This document shows, piece after piece, positions 6,552 to 10,610 of a stretch of DNA of 10,610 bases. Source of the DNA: Ktedonobacter racemifer (GTDB taxonomy: Bacteria; Chloroflexota; DTOL01; JACQYG01); assembly GCA_020723545.1 (NCBI GenBank), contig DYIS01000066.1, forward strand, positions 1-10,610, read 5' to 3'. The notes beneath the pieces are model-generated. The model saw only the letters and a list, made by a program, of their open reading frames with translations, searched no databases and was not told the origin of the DNA. The translations under genes and the position numbers were made by a program. Numbering within the stretch: position 1 is the first letter of the stretch; each line of letters opens with the position of its first letter.

Positions 6552-7175
6552 ATGTTTTCCGAGAAGAGACTGGGCGAATTCCTGGACGAGCTGGCCTCCA
6601 GCGCTCCGGCACCGGGAGGAGGCAGCGTGGCCGCCATCGCCGGGGCCCTGGGCGCGGCCCTGGTGAGCATGGTGTGTAACCTCACCATTGGCAAGGAGAA
6701 GTACAAGGACGTGGAGCTCGACATGAAGGCCCTCCTGGAGCAGTCCGAGGCCCTGAGGGCGGAGCTCACCGGCCTGGTGGACGCCGACGTCCAGGCCTAC
6801 AACAAGCTCTCCGCCGCCTACAAGCTCCCAAAGGCCACCGACGAGGGGAGAAAGGCCCGGTCGGCGGCCATCCAGAAGGCCCTCATAGAGGCCACGGACG
6901 TGCCGTTCGAGGTGGCGCGGCAATGCACGGCAGTAATGGATCTGTGCATCCCTGGTGCCGAGAAGGGCAGCACCGCTGCCATCTCCGACATCGGGGTGGG
7001 GGCGCTTCTGGCCGAGGCTGGGCTTAGGGCGGCGGCCATGAACGTAATGATCAACCTGGGGACTATCAAGGACCAGCAGTTCGTCCGCCGAAGCCGTCGC
7101 CAGCTCAAGGCTCTCACGAAGGGCCGCTCCAGGCAAAAAAAAGCGGTCATCAAGGTTGTCGAGGGCAGGCTGTAG
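6552..7175 (+). CDS. fchA: Methenyltetrahydrofolate cyclohydrolase FchA (cyclodeaminase/cyclohydrolase family)
   Basis: FchA interconverts 10-formyl-THF and 5,10-methenyl-THF in the methyl branch. The 207-residue protein has the length of stand-alone FchA and shares its fold with the cyclodeaminase domain of formiminotransferase-cyclodeaminase. The family signature PAPGGGSVAA lies at residues 19-28, followed by VCNLTIGKEKY, a DADVQAYN segment, and AISDIGVGALLAEAGLRAA with INL near the C-terminus. Start is ATG 6552 with GGAG upstream. It is 84 nt from hdrCB, across a heptamer repeat, and 13 nt from folD. Its presence beside a folD with an altered cyclohydrolase active site suggests it carries the cyclohydrolase step here. 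A role in formimino-THF breakdown (histidine or purine fermentation) is less likely given the folate-reducing neighbours. Confidence 0.92.
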   Translation: MFSEKRLGEFLDELASSAPAPGGGSVAAIAGALGAALVSMVCNLTIGKEKYKDVELDMKALLEQSEALRAELTGLVDADVQAYNKLSAAYKLPKATDEGRKARSAAIQKALIEATDVPFEVARQCTAVMDLCIPGAEKGSTAAISDIGVGALLAEAGLRAAAMNVMINLGTIKDQQFVRRSRRQLKALTKGRSRQKKAVIKVVEGRL

Positions 7176-7188
7176 AAGGAGCATGACG

Positions 7189-8052
7189 ATGACCGCAACC
7201 ATTCTCGATGGCAAAGCCCTGGCCGCCACGATGAGAGGCGAGATCGCCGCCGAGGTAGCCGCCTTTAGGGAGCAGCACGGGTTCGTCCCGGCCATCGCCG
7301 TGCTGCGGGCGGGAGAAGATCCGGCTTCGGTGAGCTATGCCCGGCAGATCGCTAAGTCCTTTGAGGCAGCGGGCATGGGATTCGCCCTCTATGCGCTTCC
7401 CGAAAATACCCCCGAGGCCAAGGTGGTGAGCCTGGTCAAGAGGCTCTCCCGGGACAAGGCCACGAGTGGCATCATGGTGCAGGAGCCACTGCCCAAACAG
7501 GTCAACCCTGAGGCGGTCCTGGCGGCCCTGTCGCCAGCCAAGGACGTGGATGGCGTGCACCCGGTGAACGCGGGGCTTTTGATGCAGGGCACCGGCGACT
7601 ATTTTGCGCCGGCCACCCCCGCCGGGGGCATGGAGATGCTGCGCCGCCACGGCATAGAGCTCAAAGGCAAGCGAGCGGTGGTGGTGGGCCGCTCCAACAT
7701 CGTGGGCAAGCCCATGGCCTTTCTCTTGCTGCACCAACACGCCACGGTGACTATTTGCCATTCCCGGACCGTAGACCTGGGGGCTGTCTGTCGGGAAGGG
7801 GACATCCTGGTGGCGGCGGTGGGCAAGGCCAGGCTGATCGACGGCAGTATGATCAAGCCCGGGGCCATCGTCATCGACTTCGGCGTCAATTTCGTCGAGG
7901 GCAAGATGGTGGGCGACGTGGATTTCGACTCGGCTGCCGAGGTGGCCTCGGCCATCACCCCCGTCTCCGGCGGAACCGGGCCCTTGACCAATGTCATGCT
8001 CATGAGAAACACCCTGATGGCCGCCCGAAGGCAGGTAGCAGATAGCAGATAG
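7189..8052 (+). CDS. folD: FolD, methylenetetrahydrofolate dehydrogenase (cyclohydrolase site altered)
   Basis: FolD interconverts 5,10-methylene-THF and 5,10-methenyl-THF with NAD(P), and usually also hydrolyses methenyl-THF. It has 287 residues from ATG 7189, preferred over ATG 7183 because AAGGAG then sits 7 nt upstream rather than 1. Conserved features are ILDGKALA, EDPASVSY, MVQEPLP (catalytic-site Gln), KDVDGVHP (Asp), a GRSNIVGKP nucleotide-binding loop, and GGTGPLT. In bifunctional FolD the motif is YxxxK, where the Lys is needed for cyclohydrolase. Here it reads YARQI: Tyr50 is kept and residue 54 is Ile (codon 7348-7350). The usual PGGVGP is also SGGTGP. With fchA upstream, this enzyme may act only as a dehydrogenase. 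The C-terminal residues and stop come from a heptamer repeat array. Confidence 0.93.
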   Translation: MTATILDGKALAATMRGEIAAEVAAFREQHGFVPAIAVLRAGEDPASVSYARQIAKSFEAAGMGFALYALPENTPEAKVVSLVKRLSRDKATSGIMVQEPLPKQVNPEAVLAALSPAKDVDGVHPVNAGLLMQGTGDYFAPATPAGGMEMLRRHGIELKGKRAVVVGRSNIVGKPMAFLLLHQHATVTICHSRTVDLGAVCREGDILVAAVGKARLIDGSMIKPGAIVIDFGVNFVEGKMVGDVDFDSAAEVASAITPVSGGTGPLTNVMLMRNTLMAARRQVADSR

Positions 8053-8077
8053 CGGATGGCAGATAGCAGGTAGGAGT
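8036..8077 (+). repeat. Heptanucleotide tandem array (TRGCAGA), six units
   Basis: Six in-phase 7-nt units with consensus TAGCAGA, becoming degenerate towards the end. The array starts inside folD, encodes its last residues and supplies the stop (8050-8052). Because 7 is not a multiple of 3, successive TAG triplets fall in different reading frames. It is the same family as 6451-6499. Confidence 0.8.
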
Positions 8078-8137
8078 TGAGCACGGAGGCAGGGGAGCAA
8101 GTTGGCAGGGAGGAGCACCCACGCACCGCCGCACCCC
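8077..8137 (+). repeat. Purine-rich dispersed repeat, second copy
   Basis: It begins where the heptamer array ends. Its first 23 bases match the element at the metV end (3922-3944) at 20 of 23 positions by hand count. It continues with GAGCA and GCACC units and ends in GCACCCC like the first copy. The remainder of the gap (8138-8172) holds a CTAGCTAG palindrome (8144-8151) and the ribosome-binding site of the next gene. No promoter is evident. Confidence 0.6.
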
Positions 8138-8172
8138 AGCTCTCTAGCTAGCACAATTTGGGGAGCAAAGTG

Positions 8173-9327
8173 ATGGCCCACCCCTTCCTGGATTCCTGCC
8201 GTGATTGGCCGGCCCGCTACCCCAACCGCCGCGCCATTGGCTACCTGTGTACCTATGTCCCCGAGGAGATCCTTCACGCTGCCGGTTTCACACCGGTCCG
8301 CCTCCTTAAGGCCAACGACGCCATCACTCACGCCGACGCAAAGCTACAAAGCTACTGTTGCGCCCTGGCCCGATCGGCTCTCGATCAGGCCCTGGCCGGC
8401 AAGCTGGGCTTTCTGGAGGGCGTGGTCTTCCCCCACACCTGCGATACCATCCAATGCCTGGCCGACATCTGGCGCGTGAACTTCCCGGAGCTTTTCGTGA
8501 TGACCATCGTCCAGCCGGTGACGGGTGACAGCCCCCACGCCCAGAGCTACCTGATGGCCGAGCTGCGGCGGTTCCTGCGCCGGTTGGAAGACTGGTTTCG
8601 TGTCAGCGTGACCGACGAAGCCTTGAGGGATAGTATCAGGCTGCACAACCGGACGCGCCAACTGCTTCGCCAGCTCTCCCTCCGGCGCGAGCAAATCTCC
8701 GCCACCACCTATTTTGATACCCTGCGGGCCTCCACCCTCATGCCCAAGGAGGAATTTAACGACCTGCTGGCGGAGATGCTGCTGGCAATGGACCCTTCTT
8801 TGCTGGCAAAGAATGAGCCACGAGGGGAGAATGCCGTCAGTAGGGGCGCAATTGAATTGCGCCCCTACTCCCTTCTGGCTTCTCGCCGCCCACGGCTAAT
8901 CCTGGCCGGTCCCTACCTCGACGACCCTTCCCCTCTTGAGCTAATCCATAGCCTGGGAGGGCAGGTGGTGGTCGACGACGTTTGCACTGGCAGCCGATAC
9001 TTCGAAACGCCGGTCAGCGAGGAAGGCAACCCAGTCCAGGCCCTGGCCCGAAGGTACCTGGAACGCCGGCCCTGCCCCTGCAAGGCTGGCTCCCTGCCCC
9101 GCCGGAGCGAGGATTTGATTAGCCTGATTAAAGCGCAGCGGGCCGAAGGCGTGGTGTTTGTGCTGCCCAAGTTCTGCGATCCTCACGCCTGGGACTACCC
9201 GCCGCTGGCCCAGGCCCTGGACAAAGCCGGGGTGCCATACCTGCTACTGGAAACCGAGCAGATGGTGTCGGGCGAACAGATGAGGACCAGGATACAGGCT
9301 TTCCTGGAGATGATCTCTTACCAGTAA
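8173..9327 (+). CDS. BcrC/HgdB-like subunit, benzoyl-CoA reductase / 2-hydroxyacyl-CoA dehydratase family
   Basis: Iron-sulfur subunit of a radical CoA-ester reductase or dehydratase that is normally fired by an ATP-driven activator. The 384 residues match BcrC or HgdB (about 380). Features: YVPEEILHAAG after Cys26; SYCCALAR (Cys62, 63); FPHTCDTIQCL (Cys90, 95); an RPRLILAG strand; VDDVCTGSRYF; ARRYLERRPCPC; LPKFCDPHAWDYP (Cys335); and a C-terminal LLLETEQ...RTRIQAFLE shared with the next gene. ATG 8173 is chosen over an in-frame TTG at 8158 because GGGAG lies 7 nt upstream of the ATG. Residues 223-233 are encoded by a 31-bp palindromic element, placed between the helical part and the RPRL strand, in frame and without a stop. 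The substrate cannot be told from sequence: benzoyl-CoA, a 2-hydroxyacyl-CoA or another thioester. Association with the folate genes is by position only. Confidence 0.87.
   Translation: MAHPFLDSCRDWPARYPNRRAIGYLCTYVPEEILHAAGFTPVRLLKANDAITHADAKLQSYCCALARSALDQALAGKLGFLEGVVFPHTCDTIQCLADIWRVNFPELFVMTIVQPVTGDSPHAQSYLMAELRRFLRRLEDWFRVSVTDEALRDSIRLHNRTRQLLRQLSLRREQISATTYFDTLRASTLMPKEEFNDLLAEMLLAMDPSLLAKNEPRGENAVSRGAIELRPYSLLASRRPRLILAGPYLDDPSPLELIHSLGGQVVVDDVCTGSRYFETPVSEEGNPVQALARRYLERRPCPCKAGSLPRRSEDLISLIKAQRAEGVVFVLPKFCDPHAWDYPPLAQALDKAGVPYLLLETEQMVSGEQMRTRIQAFLEMISYQ
8839..8869 (+). repeat. 31-bp palindromic repeat inside the BcrC-like gene
   Basis: The 15-base arm AGTAGGGGCGCAATT (8839-8853) is perfectly complementary to 8855-8869 around a single central G. 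GTAGGGGCG...CGCCCCTAC palindromes resemble REP-like intergenic elements seen in many uncultured bacterial genomes; this parallel is from memory, not from a search. Here it is read through in frame as SRGAIELRPYS. Confidence 0.85.
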
Positions 9328-9349
9328 ACAGGAGTGGGCAGAGGCAAGG

Positions 9350-10561
9350 ATGACTGAGAAGAGATACAAGAAGCTAAAGTGTGCCGAAGACTTGACCGGG
9401 CTAATGGAAAGGCACTATGCCAAAGCCAGGTACTTCCGCTTTGGCCGACCCCTGGCCTGGGTCACCAGCGGCGCGCCGGTGGAGCTCTTGCGGGCCATGG
9501 ACGTTTTCCCGGTCTATCCTGAGAACTACGGTGCCCTTTGCGGCGCCCGGGGTGAAGCGGTGGCCCTGTGCGAGGCCGCTGAAGCCCAGGGCTATTCAGG
9601 GGACCTGTGTTCCTATGCCCGAAGCAGCGTGGGCATGATGAGCCAGGGCAAGAAGGCCCCGCTAGGCGGGCTGCCCAGGCCGAACCTGCTGGTTTGCTGC
9701 AATAACATCTGCGGCACGGTCCTCAAATGGTACGAGGTCGCCAGCCGTTTCTATGACACACCACTCTTTGTCCTGGATACACCCTTTATCCACGATCAGT
9801 TAACCGAATACTCGATCCAGTACGTCGCCGCGCAGCTCCAAGAACTGGTCAGGTTCGTTCAAAAGCATACCGGCCGCCGGCTCGATCAGAACAAGCTAAA
9901 GGAGATCATCGGCTACTCGAATCAGGCCACCGCTCTCTGGCAGGAGATCCGCGAACTCTGCCGGGCCCGCCCCTCGCCGCTGAATGCCCCGGACCTCTTC
10001 ATTAACATGGCGCCCATAGTGGTGCTCCGGGGCACGAAAGAGGCGCTGGGCTTCTATCACAAGTTGCACGCCGAGGTACAGGGGAGGGTTCAGCAGGGAA
10101 TCGGCGCCATACCCCAGGAGCGCTACCGTCTGGTCTGGGACAACATCGCCATCTGGTACCGGCTCTATCGTTTCTACAGCTACTTCGTGGATCGGGGTGC
10201 CTGCTTCGTGGCCGACACCTACACCGGCGGCTGGGCTATGCAGCTCCAGGCGGGCGAGCCCTTCGAATGCCTGGCACGCACCTACACCAGCGTATTCCTC
10301 AATCAGAGCCTGGAGTACCGGTGCCAACTGCTATTGGATCTCATCCAACGCTTTTCGGCGGACGGCTTTGTGATGCATTCCAACCGCTCCTGCAAGCCCT
10401 ACTCGTTGGGCCAGTACGACATCATGCGCCAGGTGAGCCAGCGTAGCGGGGTGCCCGGCGTGATCATCGAGGCCGATATGTGCGATTCCCGAGCCTACTC
10501 CGAGGAGCAGGTTAAGACCCGCATCCAGGCCTTCATGGAAACGCTGGACGCAGCTTGTTGA
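9350..10561 (+). CDS. BcrB/HgdA-like subunit, benzoyl-CoA reductase / 2-hydroxyacyl-CoA dehydratase family
   Basis: Partner of the preceding subunit, 403 residues. BcrB-type features: WVTSGAPVELLRAM, FPVYPENYGALCGA, EAQGYSGDLCSYARSS (Cys87, the signature cluster Cys), LLVCCNNICGT (Cys116, 117, 121), NRSCKPYSLGQYD (Cys348), and a C-terminal GVPGVIIEADMCDSR...VKTRIQAFMETL with Cys378. The order (BcrC-like, then BcrB-like) and sizes fit bcrC-bcrB of ATP-dependent class I benzoyl-CoA reductases, where bcrA and bcrD (the ATPase activator) follow. Nothing downstream is visible to test this. Start is ATG 9350 with AGAGG upstream, 22 nt after the previous stop, so the two are probably co-transcribed. 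HgdA is usually longer, and the double-cubane proteins of the same superfamily are single subunits; both fit less well. Substrate unknown. Confidence 0.87.
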   Translation: MTEKRYKKLKCAEDLTGLMERHYAKARYFRFGRPLAWVTSGAPVELLRAMDVFPVYPENYGALCGARGEAVALCEAAEAQGYSGDLCSYARSSVGMMSQGKKAPLGGLPRPNLLVCCNNICGTVLKWYEVASRFYDTPLFVLDTPFIHDQLTEYSIQYVAAQLQELVRFVQKHTGRRLDQNKLKEIIGYSNQATALWQEIRELCRARPSPLNAPDLFINMAPIVVLRGTKEALGFYHKLHAEVQGRVQQGIGAIPQERYRLVWDNIAIWYRLYRFYSYFVDRGACFVADTYTGGWAMQLQAGEPFECLARTYTSVFLNQSLEYRCQLLLDLIQRFSADGFVMHSNRSCKPYSLGQYDIMRQVSQRSGVPGVIIEADMCDSRAYSEEQVKTRIQAFMETLDAAC

Positions 10562-10610
10562 CCAGGCACTTTCATAGGGTGAATCCTAGCTGGTACACCT
10601 TCCAGGTGAA
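10562..10610 (+). other. 3' flank of the BcrB-like gene, no gene recognised
   Basis: The last 49 bases contain a small 5-bp inverted repeat (CACCT 10596-10600, AGGTG 10604-10608) with a 3-nt loop. There is no T-run, so no terminator is claimed. Too short to say whether another subunit gene follows. Confidence 0.4.

Noticed and set aside
6451..8077. CRISPR array interpretation of the repeated intergenic sequence
   Set aside because: The units are 7 nt and directly adjacent, with no spacers and no cas genes nearby.
8158..8172. TTG at 8158 as the start of the BcrC-like gene
   Set aside because: ATG 8173 has a well-spaced GGGAG; the TTG would place that ribosome-binding sequence inside the gene.
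3175..8331. Long open frames on the - strand, several above 250 residues (for example opposite metV, metF, hdrCB and folD)
   Set aside because: They lie entirely opposite recognised genes, show His/Gly/Ala/Gln-rich composition typical of reverse frames of GC-rich genes, and have no recognisable domain.

Overview
The window comes from a high-GC anaerobic bacterium with a tetrahydrofolate-type Wood-Ljungdahl pathway. Gene content, codon use and the GC-rich dispersed repeats would fit an uncultured Chloroflexota (Dehalococcoidia/Anaerolineae) or Desulfobacterota lineage. That placement is inference; no marker gene is present to settle it. All genes lie on the + strand, closely spaced and often overlapping, which suggests one long operon or two adjoining ones.

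Region 1 (1-5010) holds an hdrA-type flavoprotein cut by the left edge (apparently a tandem double HdrA), an mvhD gene interrupted by an in-frame TGA that is best read as selenocysteine, a CDF-type zinc/cobalt exporter, and metV and metF. Region 2 (5058-6467) is a natural HdrC-HdrB fusion. Together these are the parts of the MetVF-HdrABC-MvhD complex described as the methylene-THF reductase of Moorella thermoacetica. Region 3 (6552-8052) holds fchA and folD, the methenyl-THF cyclohydrolase and methylene-THF dehydrogenase. Thus the cluster covers the methyl branch from 10-formyl-THF to 5-methyl-THF. Formate-THF ligase, the corrinoid methyltransferase and CO dehydrogenase/acetyl-CoA synthase are not in the window. 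Region 4 (8173-10561) holds two subunits of the benzoyl-CoA reductase / 2-hydroxyacyl-CoA dehydratase family, in the order and sizes of BcrC then BcrB; an ATPase activator is not visible and may lie downstream.

The most notable observations are: (a) the TGA codon at 2050-2052, replacing a conserved iron-sulfur cysteine of MvhD and followed at SECIS distance by a perfect 7-bp hairpin; (b) a ~49-bp imperfect direct repeat bracketing the CDF gene, suggesting it was inserted or duplicated into the operon; (c) a FolD with Ile where the catalytic cyclohydrolase Lys is expected, next to a dedicated cyclohydrolase gene; (d) several families of small repeats (heptamer arrays, a purine-rich element, a 31-bp palindrome) that have invaded the 3' ends or interior of coding genes and now encode protein or supply stop codons.

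The two gaps longer than about 80 bases before fchA and before the BcrC-like gene consist largely of these repeats. No RNA gene, CRISPR array, insertion sequence or convincing intrinsic terminator was seen.
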